From positions 7,602 to 71,601 of the forward strand of contig JBGSVW010000024.1 in assembly GCA_041752735.1 (NCBI GenBank): 64,000 nucleotides of DNA, in the 5' to 3' direction. The stretch is from UBA1422 sp041752735. Its GTDB lineage: Bacteria > Bacillota > Clostridia > Peptostreptococcales > Anaerovoracaceae. The notes beneath the pieces were generated by a model, which did not search any database, had not been told where the DNA came from, and saw only the letters and a list, made by a program, of their open reading frames with translations. Each line of letters starts with the position of its first letter. The first letter of the stretch is position 1. A program made the position numbers and the translations under genes. This document shows positions 53,551-61,582 of this stretch, one piece after another.

Positions 53551-54243
53551 CTACTCAAGAATCTTGCCTTTTGCTTCTTCAATCTGACGGGCTTCGTCTA
53601 CAGCAGATAAAATAAAAATTTCAACATATCGTCGAACTTCAATTTGGTCCCGTTTTGATAGCGTCTCAATGAGTCCTTCAAGTTTCACCTTGTCAAGATG
53701 CTTGTACATCTCATTTATTGTCAATCTGTCCTTTTCTGCCTTCTTTTTCCGATCTTTATTAATTATCATTTTATGTAATAAGAAAGCTTCTGGACTAGGA
53801 ATTTCAATTGAAAATCCATAGTAATTAATCGATATTGTATTTGCCAGCAACATATCCATATGGTGTAAGGTTTGAGCCATGACTCCAAGATTTGTCCTTA
53901 AGGCTATTTCGTTACCAGCGCCCCGCTTTGAAAGCAGAAATTCTACCTCAAGGCTACCCGGTAGAAGTAATTTTGTGATGCCTGTCAATCTCTCATGTTC
54001 AATTTGATAACCTTCCTCTTTTGCAAGTTGTGGTAAATTGACTCCGAGTCTTGGGGATTTCAAATTCTTTATGAGCACATCTAAATCCAAGGTCTTGATA
54101 CTCGCAGAGTAGGACGGCAGCACTCCAGCCTCTATGTACAGATACTCGGCCCAAGAGCCCACAATAATAATATGCGAAATGCAGTCATTGTCATGGAGCA
54201 ATTTGATAGTCTTAATAAAATCGCGGGCTTGTAATTTATTCAT
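53551..54243 (-). CDS. Nucleotidyltransferase-fold protein, possible toxin
   Basis: A 230-residue protein with a polymerase-beta-type nucleotidyltransferase core: a GSWAEYLY motif (G-S) followed about 20 residues later by LDLDVLIK (D-x-D), and a third acidic residue near EVEFLL. A helical C-terminal half follows. It overlaps the upstream small gene by 8 nt (ATGAATAA). The pair resembles nucleotidyltransferase toxin-antitoxin modules such as AbiE/MenT types, but the assignment rests on fold motifs and context. Confidence 0.72.
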   Translation of the reverse strand: MNKLQARDFIKTIKLLHDNDCISHIIIVGSWAEYLYIEAGVLPSYSASIKTLDLDVLIKNLKSPRLGVNLPQLAKEEGYQIEHERLTGITKLLLPGSLEVEFLLSKRGAGNEIALRTNLGVMAQTLHHMDMLLANTISINYYGFSIEIPSPEAFLLHKMIINKDRKKKAEKDRLTINEMYKHLDKVKLEGLIETLSKRDQIEVRRYVEIFILSAVDEARQIEEAKGKILE

Positions 54244-54547
54244 TCGTCTTAGCCTTTCCAAGTGCTGCGGCTAGTTTTTCTTGCTCAACTTTCATTTCCT
54301 TTATCTTTTGATCAAGGTTTTTCCTATGTTTAAGTAAGATTTTATATGATTCTAGTTCGCCTTTTTTGATGTGTTTTGAAACAATCTTATTGTGTTCCCT
54401 CTTTTGTAAATAGTAGTAAGTGCCATTTCCGATTTTCTTTTCGGAAATATATCCTTTAGGTAAATCTATCAGTTCCTCCCTAATCAGATTGATGCCTCTT
54501 TCCAAACGATTGTATTCTTCTAATAATATTTCATCTAAAATAGTCAT
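54236..54547 (-). CDS. Small partner protein of the nucleotidyltransferase, putative antitoxin/regulator
   Basis: A 103-residue, highly charged protein. The first half has a compact YxxKKIGNGTYYYLQKREHNK-like strand region; the second half is a coiled-coil helix (KHRKNLDQKIKEMKVEQEKLAAAL). Such proteins often act as antitoxins or repressors. The promoter immediately upstream is filled with four copies of a GTAGGTTA half-site, consistent with autorepression by this gene or the complex. Confidence 0.65.
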   Translation of the reverse strand: MTILDEILLEEYNRLERGINLIREELIDLPKGYISEKKIGNGTYYYLQKREHNKIVSKHIKKGELESYKILLKHRKNLDQKIKEMKVEQEKLAAALGKAKTNE

Positions 54548-54560
54548 TTACAGCACTCCT

Positions 54561-54656
54561 TTAACCTACATATCATACATATTTTTATTTTGTAGGTTAA
54601 CCACATTATAAAAAAAATAACCTACTTTGTCAACACATTACTGTATTGTAGGTTAA
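54561..54656 (-). promoter_or_regulatory. Consensus sigma-A promoter embedded in four operator half-sites
   Basis: On the minus strand TTGACA (54633-54628), a 17-nt spacer and TATAAT (54610-54605), both perfect. The motif GTAGGTTA(A) or its complement occurs at 54561-54569, 54592-54600, 54618-54625 (inside the spacer) and 54648-54656, forming two convergent inverted pairs. This looks like a strongly repressed promoter. Confidence 0.85.
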
Positions 54657-54690
54657 TATTGCATGCGGTTATTAATCCAAATAACTATCG

Positions 54691-55035
54691 TTATCCTAAT
54701 ATGTCACCTTTGTTGACTGCTTGATCAGTGCCAATCAAAACAACGCCTTGTGATGCATACACCCCCAATATAAGCACTTCAGAGATGAAATCAGCAATTT
54801 GCTTTGGTGGAAAGTTCACCACACAAAGAACTTGTTTGCCCACCAGTTCGCTGGCTTCATAGCACTTCGTAATTTGTGCGCTGGATTTTTTGATGCCGAT
54901 TTCTTCGCCAAAATCAACCCACACTTTGTATGCCGGCATTTTAGCTTTTTCAAACCGCTCCGCTGACACGATTTCACCCACCCGGATATCAACCTTTGCG
55001 AAGTCATCAAATGTAATCAACTCTTTCATGTCCAT
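54691..55035 (-). CDS. CsaA-like tRNA-binding (EMAP/OB-fold) protein
   Basis: A 114-residue single OB-fold domain of the CsaA/Trbp111/MetRS-C type: FAKVDIRVGEI, KMPAYKVWVDFG, SSAQITKCY, VLCVVNFPPKQIADFISEVLILG. CsaA proteins bind tRNA structure as dimers and have been linked to chaperone and export functions. It is 12 nt downstream of pylSn, itself a tRNA-binding protein, and ends the pyrrolysine operon. Whether it handles tRNA-Pyl is unknown. Confidence 0.9.
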   Translation of the reverse strand: MDMKELITFDDFAKVDIRVGEIVSAERFEKAKMPAYKVWVDFGEEIGIKKSSAQITKCYEASELVGKQVLCVVNFPPKQIADFISEVLILGVYASQGVVLIGTDQAVNKGDILG

Positions 55036-55047
55036 TTTACCCTGCCT

Positions 55048-55380
55048 TTATTCTTTGTTTCGGTTTTGCAGATCACTGCCATAATGTTCAGAAAAGAAAG
55101 TAGCCGAGTATTTTTCCATCTTCCATTCAGGCACTTTGCAGTCGGGGCAAGGGGTGAAAACCCACTTGTTTCTCAGCCACCTGGCAGCTCTGGATTTTCT
55201 GGAATTATAGATACGGAAAGACTTGCCACAGTGGGTGGTGACAATGGCAACATTGCCCCTCACATCCATGTCGCGAATGCCATGGAGCATGCCACTTTTG
55301 GAGGGCCAAAGTTTCATTTTATCCAGGAGCAGGAATAGCTCCGTTCTTTTGCGGTAATACCTTTTTTTGTCGTCGCTCAT
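55048..55380 (-). CDS. pylSn: Pyrrolysyl-tRNA synthetase N-terminal subunit PylSn
   Basis: A 110-residue separate N-terminal domain, as in bacterial systems such as Desulfitobacterium where PylS is split. It has the basic RNA-binding features RYYRKRTELF, NSRKSRAARWLRNKW and the zinc-type residues CG...CPDC, and matches the family's length. PylSn binds the unusual tRNA-Pyl tightly and raises the affinity of PylSc. It lies between pylD and csaA. Confidence 0.92.
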   Translation of the reverse strand: MSDDKKRYYRKRTELFLLLDKMKLWPSKSGMLHGIRDMDVRGNVAIVTTHCGKSFRIYNSRKSRAARWLRNKWVFTPCPDCKVPEWKMEKYSATFFSEHYGSDLQNRNKE

Positions 55381-55422
55381 GATTTCCTTTTCAGCCTCGT
55401 GTCGGCTTGACAGGTTATTATT

Positions 55423-56211
55423 TTATAGTGCCATGGCCAGCATGGTTGCCGTGCCGATATCCAGCATATCGTGTACCAATTGGTTTTTAAATAAGTTAGC
55501 CGCCTCTGCGTCCAATCCCAGAGGGATGCCGGGTGCCACAATCAGCGCTTCTGGAGAAAGCATATCCTTATGAATCCATGCCGATTGCGGGGTTGCCTCT
55601 AAAATATATGGAAAGTGGATGATATCCTGGGGACGATTGGGTTTCCCCTGGAATGGGTCCTTATCAAAAACCGTCACCCTGGCACCTTTTGTCAACAGAA
55701 TTTCTTCCGCGTGTTTGCCTACCGGGCCATAGCCCAAAACCAACACCGGTGCGGCTTTCATATCTGCGCCTCTTTTCCTCATCATCGCTTCCAGCGCGGC
55801 AACATAGCCGGCAGCAGTGGACAGATTGTTTTCACCGATTTGATTGGTCTTCGTGTTGATGGCCAAAAAGCGATCATCGTCAGCGATAAAAATCAAATCG
55901 GCTCCGGAGGAATATGCTTCATAGATGCCATTGACATCGGATTTTTCGGTGACAATACAGTTGAATCCGGTAGTCCGAAGGATTGCTGCCACAGACTGGG
56001 CAAACTGACCAATGACGCCCAGTCCGGCGGTGACGGGTACCGCCGCGATCAAAACGTCACCGCTAAGCCGCCGCAACTCCGAAGGCTCCCGGCCGGCGGC
56101 TTTGGCAGCCAGCTCAAGCAAAGACAGTCCTGTTTTCTCTTTCAGTTCCAGGTCCCGTCTTTGGCAACCTTCTTCCATATCCAAAATCCATTCTGTAATG
56201 AGTCTTGTCAC
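55423..56211 (-). CDS. pylD: Pyrrolysine synthase PylD
   Basis: A 262-residue NAD-dependent dehydrogenase that converts 3-methylornithyl-lysine to pyrrolysine. It has an N-terminal helical region, AAVPVTAGLGVIGQF, and a Rossmann domain with VLVLGYGPVGKHAEE. The C-terminus has VAPGIPLGLDAEA and a short helix (HDMLDIGTATMLAM). It ends 42 nt before pylSn and follows pylSc by 9 nt. Confidence 0.94.
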   Translation of the reverse strand: MTRLITEWILDMEEGCQRRDLELKEKTGLSLLELAAKAAGREPSELRRLSGDVLIAAVPVTAGLGVIGQFAQSVAAILRTTGFNCIVTEKSDVNGIYEAYSSGADLIFIADDDRFLAINTKTNQIGENNLSTAAGYVAALEAMMRKRGADMKAAPVLVLGYGPVGKHAEEILLTKGARVTVFDKDPFQGKPNRPQDIIHFPYILEATPQSAWIHKDMLSPEALIVAPGIPLGLDAEAANLFKNQLVHDMLDIGTATMLAMAL

Positions 56212-56220
56212 AATGTCTCC

Positions 56221-57060
56221 TTAAAGTTTCAGTGGGATGCCATCAAGGTAGGCAATGCTTTTGCCGGCCCGCTTGATGGTCAGGTATTCTCCTTTGAGCA
56301 TGGCGATTCGTTCCAGACCCAGCCCGATCCCAACCCAAGGGTCGAAGATGCCCCATTGCGGATCCAAGGGATGGGGTCCATAAGCGCCGGAAGCCAACTC
56401 CATGCCGTCTACTACGATGTCCAGAGTTTCACCATAAACTTCGGATTTTTCTACTTCAATTTCATAATGATTGATCCCAACCGCATCCATGGCGCCATGG
56501 GCCAAGGCTTCCAGGCGGGCCATTTGTTCCCCTTCTTTGACACCTGCCAGTTCCACCAAATTCAGCATGGTGAATTCGTTCATGTGCTTGGCACCTTGTG
56601 ATTCCTTCCGAAAACAAGACCCGATTTCAAAGATTCGCACAGGCTGGTTGGTGATGGCATATAGGTTCCGCATGACTTCATACAAGTTAGGGGCCAGCAT
56701 GGGTCTCATGCAATGCTTTGAATCGACCCAAAAAACCTGATCGGTCAATGGGTGGTCTTTTGTGATTGTCATCTTGGCAAGCATCTCCGCGGTAATTAAA
56801 ACAGGCGTTGAAACCCTTGTAAAATCAATCCCTGTAAGCCAGTCCGTCATAGCCTCTTCAATTTTGATAACCAAGGGTTTGTGGGTTTCATGAAGGAGCT
56901 TGCCCAATTTGGCTTTATTGTCTTTGACTAACGCCAATTCCAATTTTTTAAATTCCAGATTTCTCTCTTCAGCGGAATCAAAAGTGCGGGACATCTCTTT
57001 GGGATTCCCATTCAATTCTGTTAACCTCTGGTTTTGAGCCACGGTGAATTTTTCTTCCAT
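56221..57060 (-). CDS. pylSc: Pyrrolysyl-tRNA synthetase catalytic subunit PylSc
   Basis: A 279-residue class II synthetase catalytic core. Motif 2 region reads FEIGSCFRKE, the amino acid pocket EFTMLNLVEL (the Asn that binds the pyrrolysine amide), VYGETLDIVV with the pocket Tyr, and motif 3 GIGLGLERIAML. The pocket follows the Desulfitobacterium-type pattern (MLNLV). The ATG at 57060 follows AAAGGAG. With PylSn it charges tRNA-Pyl. It lies between pylC and pylD. Confidence 0.95.
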   Translation of the reverse strand: MEEKFTVAQNQRLTELNGNPKEMSRTFDSAEERNLEFKKLELALVKDNKAKLGKLLHETHKPLVIKIEEAMTDWLTGIDFTRVSTPVLITAEMLAKMTITKDHPLTDQVFWVDSKHCMRPMLAPNLYEVMRNLYAITNQPVRIFEIGSCFRKESQGAKHMNEFTMLNLVELAGVKEGEQMARLEALAHGAMDAVGINHYEIEVEKSEVYGETLDIVVDGMELASGAYGPHPLDPQWGIFDPWVGIGLGLERIAMLKGEYLTIKRAGKSIAYLDGIPLKL

Positions 57061-57122
57061 ATGATTCTCCTTTGCTGCTCCCGGTTCATTTCCTGCCACC
57101 TGCCCATGATTGTTGATTGTAC

Positions 57123-58247
57123 TTAACGCTTAGCAAAATTCCCAAGCATTTTAACACGTTTACTCTTCAAGGCCATATTGGTAGGCGCAGTATTAATGAA
57201 AGTTCCACGCCAATGATCTTCACCCGGCTGATAATCGGTTATCACATCATCCGCGCCACAGAATCCTGATTTGTGCACAAGCGGTTTTCCCATAACCATA
57301 ATCCGTTCCCCAAGCAGATGGGGTATGTTTAAGTTAAACAGGTAATGCTCGTAGGAAACATATTTGCCGTGCCGCTCCTGGTTCTTTAAAAACTCTCCCG
57401 CGAAAAACAAGTCCCTCAGCTCCTCCAGCAAATTCATCCCAGAACTGTGAAGCACAACTGTAGGTGTCTGGCTGGGAATTCTTGCGTCAATTTCCAACAC
57501 CTTAAAAACACCGTTGTGTTCGATGACCTCCAGGTCCATAATACCGTGAAGTTTGATTTCCTCTGCAATGCAAAAGGCCATATTACGCAGCGTTTCTTCC
57601 TGGATTGACGTCAGGCCACATGGTGCCGTCACCATCTTGCAATCATAACGCCGATCCATGTGAATTTGTGTTACTAGGTAGGTTCGGTACATCCCTGGCT
57701 TACCTATGATTTCGATAGAATAAGAGGGTCCTTCCATAAATTCCTGGATGACAAGATCGCACTTTTTCTCCAAAGCCGCATTCAATTGGTCCGGCGTATC
57801 CAGTCGTTCTACACCATGGCTACCGCTGTCGCTGTCCGGTTTGCAAATATAGGGGTAGTTTCCCCCCGGAAAGTATTCCGGAACAGGGATACCGCATTTC
57901 CGAAAAAGCAAATCTGATTTAATCTTCGAAGAGGATAGCTGATAAGCCTGCCAGTCGAAAGCCAGCAAATATCCTTGTTCCTTCGCATCCTTGTCCAACC
58001 ATCTTAACACATCATCATTTTCCATTGCAGGTAAAACTATATCGGCTTCCTGCATATCCTGCAAAAGCTCACTGCTCCGATGGAACAGGTCCTCACACAC
58101 AAACTTGGTGCAAAGATGTCGAGCCGGTGATTCAGGGTTCTTATCCACCAGAATGGTTTCAATGCCCGCTTTCATCCCAAGGTAACAGGCTTCAATCCCC
58201 TGAAGTTTTCCGCCGATGATGACAATCTTGTTTTTCAAAGTACTCAT
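57123..58247 (-). CDS. pylC: 3-methylornithine-lysine ligase PylC
   Basis: A 374-residue ATP-grasp enzyme that joins (3R)-3-methyl-D-ornithine to the lysine side chain. The N-terminal Rossmann-like IVIIGGKLQGIEACYLG is followed by the ATP-grasp parts YICKPDSDSGSHGVER, LVIQEFMEGPSYSIEI and VLEIDARIPSQTP. The ATG at 58247 (MSTLKNK) matches the family start. It follows pylB and precedes pylSc. Confidence 0.94.
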   Translation of the reverse strand: MSTLKNKIVIIGGKLQGIEACYLGMKAGIETILVDKNPESPARHLCTKFVCEDLFHRSSELLQDMQEADIVLPAMENDDVLRWLDKDAKEQGYLLAFDWQAYQLSSSKIKSDLLFRKCGIPVPEYFPGGNYPYICKPDSDSGSHGVERLDTPDQLNAALEKKCDLVIQEFMEGPSYSIEIIGKPGMYRTYLVTQIHMDRRYDCKMVTAPCGLTSIQEETLRNMAFCIAEEIKLHGIMDLEVIEHNGVFKVLEIDARIPSQTPTVVLHSSGMNLLEELRDLFFAGEFLKNQERHGKYVSYEHYLFNLNIPHLLGERIMVMGKPLVHKSGFCGADDVITDYQPGEDHWRGTFINTAPTNMALKSKRVKMLGNFAKR

Positions 58248-58321
58248 AAACGCATTTAACCCCCATACCAATTAACGGTGTGCAACGATTTATTACTTTT
58301 TTAATGCTTTTTATTCCTTGT

Positions 58322-59326
58322 TTATTTCATGCCTTTTAAAAGGGTGAGATATGCTTTATATGATTCCTGGGTGCCCACTTTCATTCCCATGTCCGAAATA
58401 ATACGGCTGGCTTCCAACACGGTTCTGCCACCTTCATCCACATCCATGGAGGACTGGGCAACACCCATAAGACCCGAAGCAGGAGGAATAATCGATGTCA
58501 CCACATTGGCCCCGGCGTTGAGCCTGTCACGAAGTCCGGCGATGCCGTCTACATCCAGGGAAGCGGGAATCAATGCATAAGGATACATGATTCGAAGCAG
58601 TGCAATAACTTTGAGCTCCAATAGACGATCTGTGGCAAAGGATTCATGCATAGGGATGCCTTCCTGTGGCACAAAACTCATGATGCGCATTTGCTTCGCC
58701 CCAATTTCTCCCATGGCCATAAGCGAGGTCGCTATGTCTTCTGTGGTTTCTCCCACACCCGCCAATAGGCCTTCTTCAATGAGCATACCCTTGCTTTTTG
58801 CATGAAGTTTGGCGTGCATTCTTTCATCGTAGTCTTGGTTCAGTCGCAACCGGCTAAACAATTCCCGGTTGTGTGTTTCCTGGTACAATGCATACCAATC
58901 AGCGCCAGCTTCTGCAAAACCATCAATCCATTGGTCCGGAATATGTCCGGGCGATATCATCACGGGTAATCCGGTTTCAGATTTTATCGCTCTGGTCAGT
59001 TCCATGACGCTTTGAAATCCCTCTTTGTGAAATTCCGGATCTTCGCCCATGGTTAGGTCAATCAGGTGGACACCGGATTTGGCCAGATCCATGGAGAGGC
59101 TTTTGGTTTCTTCAAATGTCTTGCGATACCTGTCAATGGGGTTGGATCTCCTGTAATAGCAAAAGGCGCAGTTGTTTCTGCACCAGGTTGTAAAATATAC
59201 AAAACCATATAAAAAGACCTGATCCCCGGTTGTGGTTTGCCGTGCTTCACGAGCGCGGGAAAAAAGATCCGACAATTCCTTGGGATCATCCGAATTCAAA
59301 AATTTGATGATTTGGTCTTTTTTCAT
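58322..59326 (-). CDS. pylB: 3-methylornithine synthase PylB
   Basis: A 334-residue radical SAM mutase that makes (3R)-3-methyl-D-ornithine from lysine. The cluster motif is CRNNCAFCYYRR, and the protein shares a BioB/HydE-like TIM barrel: LTMGEDPEF, ISPGHIP, YALYQETHNRELF. The ATG at 59326 follows AAGGGA. It lies 45 nt downstream of the tRNA-Pyl gene. Confidence 0.95.
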   Translation of the reverse strand: MKKDQIIKFLNSDDPKELSDLFSRAREARQTTTGDQVFLYGFVYFTTWCRNNCAFCYYRRSNPIDRYRKTFEETKSLSMDLAKSGVHLIDLTMGEDPEFHKEGFQSVMELTRAIKSETGLPVMISPGHIPDQWIDGFAEAGADWYALYQETHNRELFSRLRLNQDYDERMHAKLHAKSKGMLIEEGLLAGVGETTEDIATSLMAMGEIGAKQMRIMSFVPQEGIPMHESFATDRLLELKVIALLRIMYPYALIPASLDVDGIAGLRDRLNAGANVVTSIIPPASGLMGVAQSSMDVDEGGRTVLEASRIISDMGMKVGTQESYKAYLTLLKGMK

Positions 59327-59371
59327 GACGGTTCCCTTCAATAGCAAGCTATCATACCAGCAGTCTTAAAT

Positions 59372-59443
59372 TGGCGAGGAGCCCGAGAGTTTCACTCGGC
59401 TGCATAGATTTAGAGTCTATGTGATCCATCCGATCCGCTCCCC
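59372..59443 (-). tRNA. pylT: tRNA-Pyl (CTA, amber decoding)
   Basis: On the minus strand the 72-nt gene has every tRNA-Pyl hallmark: acceptor GGGGAGC/GCTCCTC, a single base before the D stem, a small D arm (GATC-GGATG-GATC), a six-pair anticodon stem CATAGA/TCTATG with loop CTCTAAA (anticodon CTA), a three-base variable loop, T-loop TGAAACT without the TTC motif, and encoded CCA. It reads UAG as pyrrolysine. The 5' end lies only 3 nt after the stop codon of the corrinoid activator gene. Confidence 0.97.
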
Positions 59444-59446
59444 AAA

Positions 59447-60853
59447 TTAAAAAGCCAGTGCCTTCATGTATTCATCCTGAAAATCGCTACAGGATGCCAG
59501 CTCAATATGTTCCACACGGCTTGGTACCGATTTAGCCAATGCCATTTCAACATCGCTCATCAAGGCCATAGATACCCCTGCTCCGGCGGTATTTCCCGCA
59601 GAAAGGATTTTGTTCATGGGCAACGATGGTATCAGCCCAATGGCTACGGCACTTTCTTTGTGAATAAAATTGCCAAATGCACCTGCAATGATAATCTTAT
59701 GAATGTCTTCGGTTTTTTTGCCCATACGATTCAGCATGATGGAAATCCCGGCAGCCACGGCCCCTTTGGCCAGCTGGACTTCCCGGATATCCTTCTGAGT
59801 GACGACGATATCCTCACCGCCTTCTTTATAGACCAAAATAAACTCCCGGCCCTCTTCAGTATTGATAAGACGGTCTGCCAAAGGGCTTCCAGGATGGATT
59901 TTTTCTAGGTCTTCTTTGGATGCCAACCGCCCTTTGAAATTAATCAATCCAGCACCAATCATCTCCGCCATGACGTCGATGATGCCGGAACCACAAATGC
60001 CAACCGGTTCTGCATCGTCCACAGTTTTGATAAACACTTCATCTTCTTTGATCTGAATCTTTTCGATGGCTCCCGGTGCGGCACGCATGCCGTTTCGAAT
60101 GGTAGCACCTTCAAAAGCCGGACCGGCTGCGGTTGAGCAGGTCAAGGCAACACTGTCACCAGCCAAAACGATTTCGCCATTGGTACCGATATCTAAAAAG
60201 AGGGTCAATTTCTCCTCATCAAGAATTCTGGTCGCCACGATACCTGCTACAATATCTCCACCCACATGGCCTGCGATATTGGGTAGCAGCGTGATTTGGG
60301 CATCTTCAGAAATCAATAAACCTAGGTCTGCCTGTCGCAACTGCAATGTGCCGGTATACATAGGAGAAAAGGGTGCTCTGGCCAGGCTGGCAGGCGGGTA
60401 TCCCGCGAAAATATGAGACATGGTGGTGTTTCCGCCGACGGTCACTTGTCTGATTTCGTCTTGATTCACATTATATTTCGTAGTTAGTTCCAAGGTCAGG
60501 CTGTTGAGGCCTTCTATGATTTTTGACCTGATGATTGATAGCTTTTCCGGATCCTCATCGCAATATGTGATACGCGAAATTACATCAGCGCCAAACTCGT
60601 TTTGTGGGTTGGTACAAGCTGCAGCGCCTAATTCTTTTCCGGTTTTCAAATCCCATAGCATGGCCACCACGGTGGTAGTGCCGATGTCAAAAGCCAACCC
60701 ATAACCAACATGGTCGGTTTGGGCTGAGAAGTCTGCTGGGAAAGTGACCAATTTTGTTTTACGCCCGTGGGCATCCTTCAAAAGGTTGGCCCCTTTGCAC
60801 TTGCCACACTCACTACAAATTCCGGAGCATTTAACGGTAGATTTCAAACTCAT
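59447..60853 (-). CDS. ASKHA-domain corrinoid reductive activator (RamA/RACo-like)
   Basis: A 468-residue protein of the family that uses ATP to reduce inactive Co(II) corrinoid proteins. The ASKHA ATPase fold is clear: AFDIGTTTVVAML, VGGNTTMSHIFAG, LFLDIGTNGEIVL, STAAGPAFEGA, CGSGIIDVMAEM, IIIAGAFGNFIHKE. Instead of a [2Fe-2S] ferredoxin domain, the N-terminus has a short Cys cluster (CSGICSECGKCKG). The C-terminal Cys (ASCSDFQDEYM) is typical. The ATG at 60853 is chosen for AGAGAG. It is followed directly by pylT. Confidence 0.9.
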   Translation of the reverse strand: MSLKSTVKCSGICSECGKCKGANLLKDAHGRKTKLVTFPADFSAQTDHVGYGLAFDIGTTTVVAMLWDLKTGKELGAAACTNPQNEFGADVISRITYCDEDPEKLSIIRSKIIEGLNSLTLELTTKYNVNQDEIRQVTVGGNTTMSHIFAGYPPASLARAPFSPMYTGTLQLRQADLGLLISEDAQITLLPNIAGHVGGDIVAGIVATRILDEEKLTLFLDIGTNGEIVLAGDSVALTCSTAAGPAFEGATIRNGMRAAPGAIEKIQIKEDEVFIKTVDDAEPVGICGSGIIDVMAEMIGAGLINFKGRLASKEDLEKIHPGSPLADRLINTEEGREFILVYKEGGEDIVVTQKDIREVQLAKGAVAAGISIMLNRMGKKTEDIHKIIIAGAFGNFIHKESAVAIGLIPSLPMNKILSAGNTAGAGVSMALMSDVEMALAKSVPSRVEHIELASCSDFQDEYMKALAF

Positions 60854-60889
60854 TTTTCTCTCTTTTCGCGTTTTTGTCAATGGTGATGT

Positions 60890-61582
60890 CTATTCTTTAT
60901 TGGTATTTTGTTTGTTATTTATGTTGCAGAATGCACAGCCGGATTTGTTCCCCCGGCAGTCCGCGCATTCAGTGTTTAGGCGGACATAGGAGTCATTTAC
61001 TCGGAAAGTCATCCCGCCGCAAGATTTGAGCGGTAACAGAATTCCCGTAGATCTGGTTTCGACCCCGATGGCCGCTCCGTCTAAAAGCGCAGTCAACTCT
61101 TTCATCTGAATGGTCTCCATACCGTAAAATCCAGGGCCAAACCCATCGCTGAGGATGCCCTCTCCCTCAAACATTTCTTCAAGACGCATTCGTCCCGCCT
61201 CGGTGAATGATGTACCCCAAATGTCGGCAAACAATTGATTCATGATTGGTTCTCCATCCAGATGATACTCGCCCGCAGTAAGCAGGTGCACATAAACACC
61301 TTGAACGGTATCCGGATTCAATTGTTCGAAGGCATTGCAGTGAAACACCACTCCATCAATGGTGGCAGTGGATCCCGACAAAGCAGGCATGTCATAATAG
61401 GAATAGATGGCCTTAATATTAACCCGGTTTCGAATTCTTTCTCGTATTTCGAAAGCTTCTTTTCGCATTCTCTCGTATTTAGGTCCCGGTCGGTCGATGC
61501 CACTGGTGGCCATGAAATACTGATCGGCCAGTTCGTCGCAATCATCTGTTGGAATGGTAATGATTTGATTTTTTATATCCAT
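60890..61582 (-). CDS. MetH-activation-domain-like protein with Cys cluster
   Basis: A 230-residue protein resembling the SAM-binding activation domain of B12-dependent methionine synthase as found stand-alone near clostridial corrinoid methyltransferases: FEQLNPDTVQGVYVHLLTAG, RMRLEEMF, LSDGFGPGFYGM, LLPLKSCGGMTFRVNDSYV. The tail carries four cysteines (CADCRGNKSGCAFC) that could hold an Fe-S cluster. It probably takes part in reactivation of a partner corrinoid protein. It overlaps the GTPase gene end by 10 nt. Confidence 0.85.
   Translation of the reverse strand: MDIKNQIITIPTDDCDELADQYFMATSGIDRPGPKYERMRKEAFEIRERIRNRVNIKAIYSYYDMPALSGSTATIDGVVFHCNAFEQLNPDTVQGVYVHLLTAGEYHLDGEPIMNQLFADIWGTSFTEAGRMRLEEMFEGEGILSDGFGPGFYGMETIQMKELTALLDGAAIGVETRSTGILLPLKSCGGMTFRVNDSYVRLNTECADCRGNKSGCAFCNINNKQNTNKE

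Noticed and set aside
1186..53553. Avoidance of TAG as a stop codon because of pyrrolysine
   Set aside because: Many genes end in TAG (radical SAM, enolase-type, PFL-like, ureG, FmdE-like, secA, an SDR, aminotransferase, nucleotidyltransferase), so TAG is not avoided here.
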